A DNA stretch of 64,000 nucleotides from an uncultured Eubacteriales bacterium (GTDB lineage: Bacteria; Bacillota; Clostridia; Christensenellales; Aristaeellaceae): NCBI GenBank assembly GCA_902781095.1, contig CACZHW010000004.1:94335-158334 (forward strand), given 5' to 3'. Below, piece by piece: positions 8,596-16,546 of this stretch. The position numbers and the translations under genes are program-made. Position 1 is the first letter of the stretch; each line of letters starts with the position of its first letter. Below the pieces are notes generated by a model. That model worked only from the letters and a program-made list of their open reading frames with translations, did not search any database and was not told the DNA's origin.

Positions 8596-9984
8596 TCATG
8601 CTTTTTCCGGCTTTCCGGATCCGTAAAAACCGCAACCGCCGCGCGCGCTGTTCTTGATCTCGTAGAGCGCGGCGTCCGCATCCCTGAAGATGTCCTCCGT
8701 CGCGTTCTGCCGGTCTCCGAAGGCCACGCCGACGCTCAGCGTAACGGCGGGCGATTCGCCCTGCGGCACCGAAAGCGCGCGGTTGGCGCGTTCGATCTTG
8801 TCCCGTACCAGGTTTTTCAGCTGGGAGGTGGCGTGCGCCATGACGACGCAGAACTCGTCTCCGCCCGTCCTGCAGATAAAGTCCTCCGAGCGGAAGGAAC
8901 TCTTCAGCACCGCGGCGACGCGCCGCAGCGTCTCGTCCCCCGCGTGGTGTCCGTAAGTGTCGTTGACCTGTTTGAAATGGTCCACGTCCACGATCAGCAC
9001 GCCGACGTCCTTTTCCGTCATCGTCCGGCGGAAATCCTCGAAGGCCGCCCGGTTGTACAGCCCCGTCAGCGCATCGTGCGTGGCGGAATAGGAGAGCTGC
9101 TCCTGGTTGCGGCTGTTCTGCCGGAAGAAGTCGTTGAAGGTCTTCGCCAGGAAGCGGGTCTCGAACGCCCCTTCCTCCGGGATCGTCTCGTTGCGCCGGA
9201 TGTGCTTCACGCACCGCTCCAGCGGGCCGATCATGAGCCTGGAGAACAGCAGCATGACGGCGAACATCACGCACAGCAGCAACGCGACCAGCACGCGCTG
9301 GCGCAGCAGCGTGTTGCTCAGCGTCTCCAGGCTGCTCTGCTGCTCCGCCCGCGTCTCTTCCACGAGCGCGTTGATACTCTTGTCCACGTCGCTGTAGATT
9401 TCGTTTTTGCGCTCCACATAGGCCTCGCCGAAGACCAGCTCCCGCGCACGCGCGCGCTGTTCCTCGGCAGAGAGCGCCGCGTCCTCCGGCAAAAGCGCCA
9501 GCCTGCAGACCGCCTCCGGCAGATCCTCCGGCGCCAGGCCGTACCCCGCCGCCGTCAGCCGCATGGCGTAAAACTCCACCCCGACCAGCGCGTTGCTCTT
9601 TTCAAGGGCACTGGACAGGTAATTGAGCGTTTCCGCCCCGCTCATGTACTGGCGGATCCCCTCCAACGCCCGTTCCCGGCTGCGGGTGACCTCCATCTCT
9701 TCCATGAACGCCTGCGCGTGGGCGGGATCCCCCGTCGCGGCGAAGCTGCGCACGTCGGCCGTCAGCGTATCCGATCCTTCGCGAAAGAGCTCCGCGTTTT
9801 GCTGGCAGACGATATAGCGGTCCGTCGCCAGGCGCATCCGGTCATATCCCTGCGTCGCGTGGTAGCTGGAGAACAGCAGAAGGACAGAGACGACCAGCAC
9901 GACGACCATCAGCGCTGCGTTCAAGGCGCGCATGCGGACGCCGCTCGGGGATGCGCTCTTCTTTTCCATGTCTGTCCCTGTCAT
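8596..9984 (-). CDS. Membrane-bound diguanylate cyclase (GGDEF)
   Basis: Makes c-di-GMP from two GTP. The 462-residue protein has two transmembrane helices (about 21-40 and 231-252) enclosing an extracytoplasmic, mostly helical sensor region of about 190 residues. A HAMP-like linker follows, then a full GGDEF domain (about 295-455). The active-site motif GGDEF is intact at 374-378. A product-inhibition I-site (RSED, 365-368) sits at the correct distance upstream. ATG 9984 is preceded by GGAGG seven bases away. It is the only clearly active cyclase in the operon and lies between the BTAD regulator and the EAL protein. The stimulus is unknown; no known ligand-binding fold was recognised outside the membrane. 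Confidence 0.94.
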   Translation of the reverse strand: MTGTDMEKKSASPSGVRMRALNAALMVVVLVVSVLLLFSSYHATQGYDRMRLATDRYIVCQQNAELFREGSDTLTADVRSFAATGDPAHAQAFMEEMEVTRSRERALEGIRQYMSGAETLNYLSSALEKSNALVGVEFYAMRLTAAGYGLAPEDLPEAVCRLALLPEDAALSAEEQRARARELVFGEAYVERKNEIYSDVDKSINALVEETRAEQQSSLETLSNTLLRQRVLVALLLCVMFAVMLLFSRLMIGPLERCVKHIRRNETIPEEGAFETRFLAKTFNDFFRQNSRNQEQLSYSATHDALTGLYNRAAFEDFRRTMTEKDVGVLIVDVDHFKQVNDTYGHHAGDETLRRVAAVLKSSFRSEDFICRTGGDEFCVVMAHATSQLKNLVRDKIERANRALSVPQGESPAVTLSVGVAFGDRQNATEDIFRDADAALYEIKNSARGGCGFYGSGKPEKA

Positions 9985-10044
9985 TCGGCCACCTCCAGTA
10001 TCTGACGGATAATCCAGTATACCGGATAAGGGTTACATAATCGG

Positions 10045-11253
10045 TTACATTTTGTCTTTCAGCATCGAACCGCCGCCCAAAGGCGTCAGGCGGTAATCGA
10101 AGCGGACGTCCGAGCTGGGGCACTTGCGGTAGAACCGCCCGCGGATGCGCTCCATGACCTGCTTGCCCGTCTCGTAATTGGCCGTGGGCAGCAGGAAGGC
10201 CGCCACATTGGGCGAATAGCGCGTCACCGTATCGCTGCGCCGCAGGCTGCAGCGCAGGATTTCCAGCAGCGCGTTCATCCGGTCGTCCTGCCGGATGCTG
10301 TCCATGGGTTCCTCGCCCACGTTCAGCAGCGTCACCACGCCCAGAAACGTGGAGACGTGCAGGCGCTCCAGGTTGCGCATCAGCATGCTGCAGATTTCCT
10401 TGAAGGCGCCGTATTCGCACACCGTCGCCCCCTCACCCGCTTCCGTCTCCTCCAGCTCTCCGCGGATGCGCTCCATGTCGTCTTCCAGCCTCAGGCTCAT
10501 CCTCGTGATGCGCCCGTAGTACTCGCGCAGCGCCTCCGAGGGCTGTACCCCCAGATACCGCGTGTTGAGGCGGATGGCGTGATTGTACTGGGTCATCGCG
10601 TCGCCCGCCCGGTTCAGCCGGACCAGCGCGTCGATCAGCGCCATATGCAGGCGGTCGTCGAAGCGGTCGATCTCCAGCGCCGTACGGCAGACGGCGCAGA
10701 CCTCTTCGTCCGCCCCCTGCCGCTCCAGCTCGTCCAGCCACGCATAGACGGCCGCCATATACCGGTTGTGCAGCGCGGTCTTGCGCGCCATCAGCCAGTC
10801 CTCCGACTCGCTGAACTGCAAAAGGTCCCCCGTATACAGGGACAGCAGCCGGTTCATGTCCCTGCGGCGCTCCGCCTCGGGGAGATTTCCCTCCAGCGCG
10901 TCCAGCAGTTCCATGATCTCCAGCGCGTCCACGCTGACGTTTGCCGGACACTCCCAGTGATAGGCGCCCCTGTCGGAGACGATGCACGCGCCGAAGCCGG
11001 GCGCCACGCCGTTCATCGCCTGGCGCATCCGGCTCACCAGCGTCTTGAGCGCCGCCTCCGGATTGCCGGCCGATTCGTCCGCCCAGAGGGTGCTGTACAC
11101 CCGGGCGTTGGAAACCGGCGCGCCCTGTTCCAGGACCAGGAGCTCCATCAGGCTGACGCTCTTCCTGCTCCTGCCCAGCTGCGTATCCATGCGCAGCTCG
11201 TCCACGTAGACGGCGAAGCTGCCCATCATCTGCACGCGGATCGTCTCCGCCAA
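10045..11253 (-). CDS. BTAD-type transcriptional regulator with a decayed GGDEF domain
   Basis: A 402-residue protein. Residues 1-100 form an OmpR/SARP-like winged helix (QLGRSRKSVSLMELLVL, then NPEAALKTLVSRMRQAM). Residues about 105-250 are a BTAD helical repeat as in AfsR/SARP regulators. Residues about 285-385 resemble a GGDEF domain by order of elements (DRMNALLEILRCSLRRSDTVTRYSPNVAAFLLP), but the active site is SPNVA (347-351), so it cannot be a cyclase. I infer a nucleotide-sensing or dimerisation role. It starts at TTG 11253 with AAGGAGG about seven bases upstream, 12 bases after pilT, and precedes the diguanylate cyclase. It probably regulates the surrounding operon. Confidence 0.85.
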   Translation of the reverse strand: MAETIRVQMMGSFAVYVDELRMDTQLGRSRKSVSLMELLVLEQGAPVSNARVYSTLWADESAGNPEAALKTLVSRMRQAMNGVAPGFGACIVSDRGAYHWECPANVSVDALEIMELLDALEGNLPEAERRRDMNRLLSLYTGDLLQFSESEDWLMARKTALHNRYMAAVYAWLDELERQGADEEVCAVCRTALEIDRFDDRLHMALIDALVRLNRAGDAMTQYNHAIRLNTRYLGVQPSEALREYYGRITRMSLRLEDDMERIRGELEETEAGEGATVCEYGAFKEICSMLMRNLERLHVSTFLGVVTLLNVGEEPMDSIRQDDRMNALLEILRCSLRRSDTVTRYSPNVAAFLLPTANYETGKQVMERIRGRFYRKCPSSDVRFDYRLTPLGGGSMLKDKM

Positions 11254-11265
11254 GATAACCCCTCC

Positions 11266-12315
11266 TTACAGCCGCTTGCCCAGCGTCTCCGGGCTGACCG
11301 CATAGCTGAGCGCCGCCTCGCGGGTGATCTCGCCCGCCTTGTACAGGCGCGTCAGCTCCGCGTCCATGGAAATCATGGAAGATCCGCCTCCCACGATCGC
11401 GTTGTCGATCTGGTGCGTCCGCCCGTCGCGGATGAGATTCTGCACCGCCGGATTGACGAGCATCAGCTCAAAGACGGCCACCTGGCCGCCGTTTTTCTTC
11501 GGCACCAGCCGCTGCGAGACCACCGCCCGCAGCGCCATGGCCAGCTGGACGCGGATCTGCGCCTGCTGCTCCGCCGGGAAGGTGTCGATCATCCTGTCCA
11601 CCGTCTTGGCCGCGCCGATCGTGTGCAGGGAGGAGAGCACCAGGTGGCCCGTCTCCGCCGCCGTGATGGCCGTGCGGATCGTCTCCAGGTCGCGCATTTC
11701 ACCCAGCATGATGACGTCCGGCGCCTGGCGCAGCGCCCCGCGCAGGGCGCGCGCGAAGGTGGGCGCGTCGCCCGGCACCTCGCGCTGGCTTACGATGGAC
11801 TTCTTGTGGGAATGCAGGAATTCGATGGGGTCCTCCACCGTCACGATGTGCCCGCCGCGCGTGCTGTTGATCCTGTCCACCAGGCAGGCAAGCGTCGTGC
11901 TCTTGCCGCTGCCCGCGGGACCCGTCACGAGGATGAGGCCGCTGCGCGTGTCCGCCAGGCGGATGACGCTCTCCGGGATGCCGAGGGCGGAAGGATCGGG
12001 CAGGCCGAAGGTCACCATGCGCAGCGTCGCGGCCAGCGTGCCGCGCTGATGGTAGACGTTGCACCGGAACCGGCTGAGATCGGGCACCGCGAAGGAGAAG
12101 TCGTCGTCCCCGTTTTCCTCCAGGACGGTCTGCTCCCGCCGGGCCAGGCTGTAGGCGGTGGCGACCAGCTGCACCGTGTCGGACGGCTTCATCCGCCCTT
12201 CCGTCAGGGGCGTAAAATCCCCCTTGACCTTGGCGGTCACCGGCGCGCCGGGCACGATGAAGATGTCCGAACCGCCCAGCGCAAAGGCCTTCTGCAGCAG
12301 CTCAATCAGTTCCAT
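11266..12315 (-). CDS. pilT: Type IV pilus retraction ATPase PilT
   Basis: A 349-residue hexameric motor ATPase that drives pilus disassembly. Visible motifs are Walker A GPAGSGKST (132-140), the Asp box VTVEDPIEF, a Walker B/His-box region (DVIMLGEMRD, then LSSLHT) and the PilT-type C-terminal VQNLIRDGRTHQI, which separates it from PilB. The chosen ATG 12315 has GGAGG upstream and overlaps the preceding small pilus gene by 10 bases, indicating translational coupling; 14 further in-frame codons upstream are within that gene. No PilB extension ATPase is present in the window, so assembly must rely on a gene elsewhere. Confidence 0.93.
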   Translation of the reverse strand: MELIELLQKAFALGGSDIFIVPGAPVTAKVKGDFTPLTEGRMKPSDTVQLVATAYSLARREQTVLEENGDDDFSFAVPDLSRFRCNVYHQRGTLAATLRMVTFGLPDPSALGIPESVIRLADTRSGLILVTGPAGSGKSTTLACLVDRINSTRGGHIVTVEDPIEFLHSHKKSIVSQREVPGDAPTFARALRGALRQAPDVIMLGEMRDLETIRTAITAAETGHLVLSSLHTIGAAKTVDRMIDTFPAEQQAQIRVQLAMALRAVVSQRLVPKKNGGQVAVFELMLVNPAVQNLIRDGRTHQIDNAIVGGGSSMISMDAELTRLYKAGEITREAALSYAVSPETLGKRL

Positions 12316-12722
12316 TCCTCTTCCTCCGTTTCCACTGCCAGCCGGTGAACCCGCCACGCCGCGTGTTCCTCCGCCGTGCGGGGCAGGGCGGCCGTCAGCG
12401 TCAGCGTCCTCACGCCGTCCGTCAGGCTGAAGTCCGCCGCCGCGTTCCCGCCGTCAATCACCTCGCCGTCCTCCGGCTGCAGCTGCCCGCCGGCCGCCAG
12501 CGCCGCGTGCGCGCGCGCGTCCAGCCGCGAAAGGGCGCGCTCCGCCTGTGCGTTCAGCTCGTAGACGGAAGCGGTCACCTGCGCGCTGCGGCTTGCCAGG
12601 CGCAGGTCGTTCTTTGCGCCCATCAGCGACAGCATGCCGAGCACGGTCAGGCTCAGCACCACGCTCACCAGGATCAGGCTGGCCGCGCCGGGCCCGATCG
12701 CGAGATTTCCGCGCTTTGTCAT
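12306..12722 (-). CDS. Small pilus-locus membrane protein, PilX-like position
   Basis: A 138-residue protein with a single N-terminal hydrophobic helix (about 13-33) after a short basic head (MTKRGN), then a mostly polar domain. The layout resembles minor pilins or PilX, but there is no canonical prepilin-peptidase site (no G-F-x-x-x-E). Its start overlaps the previous gene by four bases (ATGA) and its end overlaps pilT by ten. Function is inferred from position only. Confidence 0.7.
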   Translation of the reverse strand: MTKRGNLAIGPGAASLILVSVVLSLTVLGMLSLMGAKNDLRLASRSAQVTASVYELNAQAERALSRLDARAHAALAAGGQLQPEDGEVIDGGNAAADFSLTDGVRTLTLTAALPRTAEEHAAWRVHRLAVETEEEEWN

Positions 12723-13117
12723 GGCTGCCCTCCTTTATACACGGCCAGAGGCAGGGACAGCAGCTCCTGCGTCCCGTCGCCGGCATAGACCCGGCCGGTG
12801 ACCAGGCAGCCCTGCTCCGTCTGCTCTTCGGCGAGGGCCACGCCGAGCGTGTACTCCGCGCCCGTGCGTGTCCAGTCTCTCCCGTCCGCCAGGCTGAAGC
12901 CTTCGGCTTTCAGCAGCGCTTCCCTGTCCTCTGCCGCCAGCAGGGCGTCCGCCACGCTCTGGGCTTCATCCAGCGCCGCGGTGATCCGTCCCGCCGTCGC
13001 GCTCATGCGGCTGGCGCCCGCGAAGACCTGGATCAGCACCGAGATGCACAGCATGAAAAAGGCGATGGCGATCATCAGCTCCGTCAGCAGGGCGTTGCCC
13101 TGTGTCCGTCTGTTCAT
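12719..13117 (-). CDS. Pseudopilin-like protein
   Basis: A 132-residue protein with a type IV pilin-like N-terminus: basic head MNRRTQ, then GNALLTEL and a hydrophobic helix to about residue 30. In a normal prepilin Glu lies five residues after the cleaved Gly; here it is at +6, so cleavage by prepilin peptidase is doubtful. The rest is a small soluble domain. ATG 13117 has GGGAGG upstream and overlaps the preceding gene by four bases. It probably acts as a minor pilin or assembly factor; no major pilin gene is visible in the window. Confidence 0.72.
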   Translation of the reverse strand: MNRRTQGNALLTELMIAIAFFMLCISVLIQVFAGASRMSATAGRITAALDEAQSVADALLAAEDREALLKAEGFSLADGRDWTRTGAEYTLGVALAEEQTEQGCLVTGRVYAGDGTQELLSLPLAVYKGGQP

Positions 13118-13602
13118 GGCTGCGCCTCCCCGCCCGCCGCGTAAAGCCGTCCGCGCGTTTCCTTCGTCCGTCCCTCCGCATCCGTCCACACGGCGCGGAC
13201 CATGCCGTCTTCCACAGCCGGCACAAAGCCGGAAACGGCGAACAGGGCCTCGCCGTCCTCCGGCGCAAAGCCGTCCGCCTCGTCCATATAAGAGGTGTAC
13301 AGCTCCCCCTCCCATGCGTACAGGCGCAGGAGGTACCGTTCGCCGTCGTAGGTGTCCGCCACCTCCAGCACGGGCAGGCCGTCCTCGTCCGCCACGCGCA
13401 CCGTCCCCGCCTCGTCTCCCGCGCGAACAGCCTGCCGGACGAGCGCCGGCAGCAGCCGGTCCCCGTTGTGCGCTTCCGCGCGCAGCACGACGCTGCGGTA
13501 AACCTGCGCCCCCAGCAGCACCATCAGCACGGACAGCACCGCAAAGATGCCCAGCAGCACGAAGACGAACAGGCCGGAGATGGCGTGATTCCGTCTCACC
13601 AT
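13114..13602 (-). CDS. DUF4860-like pilus-locus protein
   Basis: A 162-residue protein with one N-terminal transmembrane helix (about 9-33) followed by a beta-rich extracytoplasmic domain. Size, helix placement and position next to pilC/pilT genes match DUF4860 proteins found in clostridial type IV pilus loci; this is from memory of the family and not verified. It overlaps both neighbours by a few bases, so the genes are tightly coupled. ATG 13602 or the adjacent GTG 13599 could be the start. Confidence 0.68.
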   Translation of the reverse strand: MVRRNHAISGLFVFVLLGIFAVLSVLMVLLGAQVYRSVVLRAEAHNGDRLLPALVRQAVRAGDEAGTVRVADEDGLPVLEVADTYDGERYLLRLYAWEGELYTSYMDEADGFAPEDGEALFAVSGFVPAVEDGMVRAVWTDAEGRTKETRGRLYAAGGEAQP

Positions 13603-13898
13603 TCCTCCGACCCCCTCTCCATCACCCGGATCTCGGGCAGCTGGTTGGCCGCAAACGCTTCATAGCGGACGTAGTAGTTTTCTTCGTCATAGGAGAGGCC
13701 GTAATGCTCTTCCAGATAAGAAACGTCATCCGGATACGCGCCCTCCACGGCATAGCAGGTCAGCGCGGCGTTTTTGACGGCCGTGCGCACGAGGTCGGTT
13801 TCGCCGCTGCGCTGGGCGTTCCCGATACGCCCCAGCAGCAGCCAGCAGCCGGCCAGCGCCGCGAGGATGACCGCCGCCTTCAGCAAGTCTCTCTTCAC
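13596..13898 (-). CDS. Small single-pass protein of the pilus operon
   Basis: A 100-residue protein: short basic head MKRDLLK, hydrophobic helix to about residue 24, then an acidic, Tyr-rich region (VSYLEEHYGLSYDEENYYV). I do not recognise a family. The region AVKNAALTCYAVEGAYPDDVSYL recalls the start of a pilin-like domain, where Tyr-Pro motifs are common, so a minor pilin or assembly role is possible. It overlaps the next gene by seven bases. Confidence 0.65.
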   Translation of the reverse strand: MKRDLLKAAVILAALAGCWLLLGRIGNAQRSGETDLVRTAVKNAALTCYAVEGAYPDDVSYLEEHYGLSYDEENYYVRYEAFAANQLPEIRVMERGSEEW

Positions 13899-13916
13899 CG
13901 GAATTCCCCTCGCTTG

Positions 13917-14966
13917 TCACATCATGCTGCTGAGGATGCCCGCCATCGGCAGCATCACAGCCAGCAGGATCGCGCCGATGACCACGGACAGAAGCGCCAC
14001 CAGCGTCGGCTCGATAATCCCGACCAGGCGCGCGATGCCCTCCTCGGCTTCCTCTTCCGTCTGCTGCGCGATTTCGGCCATCACCTGGTCCTCGCGGCCC
14101 GCGGCCACGCCCACGCGCACCATGCGGTTCTGCAGCTCGTCAAACAGCTTCGCCTGCGCGATCGCGTCCGCGAAGGAATCGCCGCGCTCCAGCGCTTCCC
14201 GGATGCCCTGCACTTTGCCCGCGGCCGTCTCGTCCGCAATCGCGCCTTCCGTCATGGCCAGCGCCTCCTCCAGCGGGAAGCCGCTGCCCAGCATCATGGA
14301 CAGGATGCCCGCCACGCGCGAGGCCGACAGCTTGTCCAGCAGCCTGCGGACCGGCGGGAAATGACGGATCAGGAACCGGATCGTCTTGTGCCTGTGCCGC
14401 GTCCGCATCAGCGCCGCCAGCACGATGACAAACAGCAGCGCGAGGCCGACGAGGACCAGCACGACCCACGCCAGCGCCGTGCCCAGGCTGATGAGCGCAC
14501 TGCCGGACGCGCCTGCGCCCGTGCCCATGCTGGAGAGCACCCGCCGGAAGACGGGCAGCACCCGCACCAGCATGATGAAGACGATGACGACCAGCATGAC
14601 GCCCAGGGAGAGCGGGTAGGTGACCGCGTTTACCACCGTGCGGCGCACGCGTTCCTCTCTCGCGTAATGCTGCTTCAGGCCTTCCATCACGTGCTCCAGC
14701 TGGCCGGAACGCTCCCCGATGCCCACCATCTCGCGCAGATAGGCCGGCCAGCGCGCGTCGTCCTTCATCGCCTCGTACAGCGATCCCGTCTCGTTCACCC
14801 TGCGGCTGAGCTCCGCGTAAAGCGCGCCGTGCGTATCCGCCGCGGCGCTCTCGGCAAGCGTCTCCATGCCGTCATACAGGGGGATGCCCGCGTTCAGGAT
14901 GATCCCCACCTGCCCGCAGAATCCGCTCAGTTCCGCACCGGTCAGTCCCTTGTCCTTCTTCGCCAT
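13917..14966 (-). CDS. pilC: Type IV pilus / type II secretion inner-membrane platform protein
   Basis: A 349-residue GspF/PilC-family protein. It has the usual duplicated layout of two cytoplasmic helical domains (start LTGAELSGFCGQVGIILNAG and second copy near LSASRVAGILSMMLGSGFPL) separated by paired transmembrane segments, with a last hydrophobic helix at the C-terminus. It forms the membrane platform on which pilus ATPases act. It lies 18 bases after the transglutaminase-like gene and 18 bases before the next small gene, within the same operon. Confidence 0.93.
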   Translation of the reverse strand: MAKKDKGLTGAELSGFCGQVGIILNAGIPLYDGMETLAESAAADTHGALYAELSRRVNETGSLYEAMKDDARWPAYLREMVGIGERSGQLEHVMEGLKQHYAREERVRRTVVNAVTYPLSLGVMLVVIVFIMLVRVLPVFRRVLSSMGTGAGASGSALISLGTALAWVVLVLVGLALLFVIVLAALMRTRHRHKTIRFLIRHFPPVRRLLDKLSASRVAGILSMMLGSGFPLEEALAMTEGAIADETAAGKVQGIREALERGDSFADAIAQAKLFDELQNRMVRVGVAAGREDQVMAEIAQQTEEEAEEGIARLVGIIEPTLVALLSVVIGAILLAVMLPMAGILSSMM

Positions 14967-14984
14967 GGTTTTGTTCCTCCCGCA

Positions 14985-15803
14985 TCAATACATTCGCTCT
15001 ATGGTGTAAGTGCGCGGCTTCGCGATGGCTGAAATCGCCGCTGTCGGATCGAAGAATTTCTCCTTGCCGTCCACCACGATCAGCGTCCACGCGTGATACT
15101 GCTTGTCCGCGTAGCCGATCGCCATTTTGCACGGCACGCCCGCCACCCGCATGAGACAGCAGGTAATCGCCGACAGATCCTGGCAGATGCCCATCCGCTT
15201 CTCGAAGCTCCCGTCGATGTCCGGCAGCATGCCCGCCGTGACCGTCGCTGCCCGGATGTAATCGTACATGAAGCTCGACTTCATGAAGTTCACCACCGCC
15301 TGGGCCGCGTCCTGCCCGCTCTTTCCCGCGCACAGCTCGTCGCTCTTGGCGACGGCCGCCGACAGGCGCGTGTAGTTCACGTACTGGTTGGGTGCGAGGA
15401 ACGCCGCGTCCTCGCTCGTCAGCTTCGGCGAGATGGAAATCTTGCCCGCCTGGGAATACTTCTTGCCGGAGACATTTTCAAACAGGGAGACCGAGTACTT
15501 GCCGCTGCCCATCTGCAAAGGAAAGACCTCCATCTCCCCCTTGTTGTTGAGGTCGTAGGTCAGCGTCTCCTTGCCCTTGGTGATGCGCAGCTTGAGGCGT
15601 TTCTTGCTCTGCTTCTTGACGCCCGCCATCACGTACCCGTCTTCCATGTGCGTGACATCCAGCACCAGCTTGCCGTTCGATTTGGAGCTTTTCCCGCGCT
15701 CCGGCCATACGGCGTCCTGCGAGTTGGCGCTCACGCCGACCCAGAGCATCAAAAGGAGCCCTGTCAAAACAGCCGCACGGCCGATCAGCTTTGGAACCGA
15801 CAT
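14985..15803 (-). CDS. Secreted transglutaminase-like cysteine protease family protein
   Basis: A 272-residue exported protein. A signal peptide (to about residue 27) is followed by a 100-residue beta domain and then a transglutaminase-core domain. A Cys-His-Asp triad is visible: Cys in KRMGICQDLSA, His in QYHAWTL and Asp in KFFDPT. Bacterial members act as cysteine proteases or cross-linking enzymes at the cell surface. As first gene of the pilus operon it may process or cross-link surface proteins, but that is inference. ATG 15803 has AGGAG eight bases upstream and a strong promoter lies at 15853-15882. Confidence 0.87.
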   Translation of the reverse strand: MSVPKLIGRAAVLTGLLLMLWVGVSANSQDAVWPERGKSSKSNGKLVLDVTHMEDGYVMAGVKKQSKKRLKLRITKGKETLTYDLNNKGEMEVFPLQMGSGKYSVSLFENVSGKKYSQAGKISISPKLTSEDAAFLAPNQYVNYTRLSAAVAKSDELCAGKSGQDAAQAVVNFMKSSFMYDYIRAATVTAGMLPDIDGSFEKRMGICQDLSAITCCLMRVAGVPCKMAIGYADKQYHAWTLIVVDGKEKFFDPTAAISAIAKPRTYTIERMY

Positions 15804-15852
15804 GCATTCTCTCCTACTTCAGTATAGAATAAATTTGTCAAATCATATCAGT

Positions 15853-15882
15853 ATAATAACAATTTTAGTTATTTCTTGTCAA
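15853..15882 (-). promoter_or_regulatory. Promoter of the pilus/c-di-GMP operon
   Basis: On the minus strand a perfect TTGACA is followed after 18 bases by TATTAT in an AT-rich setting. The expected start is near 15846, giving a leader of about 43 bases. No c-di-GMP riboswitch motif was found here. Confidence 0.75.
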
Positions 15883-15903
15883 CGCTGTACTGACTACTTG
15901 CAT

Positions 15904-16080
15904 TCCGGCCTCAAGAAATAAGGACGCCCCTTCGGGAGCGTCCGCCGCCTGACAGATGTCAGAATTCTTCGAATTCTCCGCCTTTCGGCACGCAGCCGAA
16001 AAGGTCTTACCGATCACTGCATATGCCCGGCTCATTTATCCGCATACTCCTCAGTTCTTCGGTTTGCAAGGGCAGAAAAC
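15904..16080 (-). other. Gene-free region with several hairpins
   Basis: Part of the 320-base gap between the pilus operon and the second Hpt gene. It contains a stem of GGACGC/GCGTCC with a C/G inner stem (15922-15943), a small TGACA/TGTCA stem, a 7-bp AGAATTC/GAATTCT stem and a CTTTTCGGC-type stem. The first of these is followed on the minus strand by TTATTTCTT and could be a terminator. I recognise no known RNA family and no open reading frame worth calling. Confidence 0.35.
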
Positions 16081-16105
16081 AAAAAACCTCCCCGGAGAGG
16101 GGAGG
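16081..16105 (-). terminator. Rho-independent terminator after Hpt copy 2
   Basis: On the minus strand, a CCTCCCC/GGGGAGG stem with a five-base loop is followed by a run of T residues. It is nearly the same sequence as the terminator at 6477-6501, so it was duplicated together with the gene. Confidence 0.85.
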
Positions 16106-16123
16106 TAAACCGTCTTTCATCGC

Positions 16124-16468
16124 TCAGCCCCTGCAAAGGGCCACAAACACGTCGTGCTGGTGCCGCGCCTCGGAAAGAAGCGCCGCACAGTCCGCCTTCT
16201 GCCGCCCACGCAGCAGCTCAGTCATTTCGCTAACGGGCGTAAGCCAGGGCATGAGCGCCAGATTGGCCAGCATGCCCTTGAGGGCGTGTGCCGCCTCAAA
16301 GGCGGCGGAATAGTCCTCCGCTTCCAGCGCTTCCTCCAGGCGGGCAAAAGTTCCGTCTGCCGCGGCCATACCGGAAAGTCGGAGATAGAAGGCCTCGTTT
16401 CCACAGCAACGCGCCAGGCCCTCGTCCACGTTCGCGCCCCAGGCGCGCAGCGCATCGATCGTCAGCAT
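16124..16468 (-). CDS. Hpt protein, copy 2 (recent duplicate)
   Basis: A 114-residue histidine phosphotransfer protein with His61 in AAHALKGMLANL. It differs from the copy at 6523-6867 at only 12 positions, and the identity continues through the stop codon into the terminator, so this is a recent segmental duplication. The copy has left its receiver partner behind and follows the sortase gene at a distance of 78 bases. ATG 16468 is preferred because AGGAGG lies nine bases upstream; an ATG three codons earlier overlaps that site. It probably feeds the same receiver or a different one under the control of another promoter. Confidence 0.88.
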   Translation of the reverse strand: MLTIDALRAWGANVDEGLARCCGNEAFYLRLSGMAAADGTFARLEEALEAEDYSAAFEAAHALKGMLANLALMPWLTPVSEMTELLRGRQKADCAALLSEARHQHDVFVALCRG

Positions 16469-16546
16469 ATCTCTCATCCTCCTTTGTCCGGATATCCATG
16501 CTTTTCAAGCAGGAAAGCAATGCGAGTGCGCTTTGTCAGCACGTCC

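Noticed and set aside
15804..16123. c-di-GMP riboswitch upstream of the pilus operon
   Set aside because: Expected from clostridial pilus operons, but I found neither the class I core motifs nor a class II-like pattern; the promoter leaves a leader of only about 43 bases.
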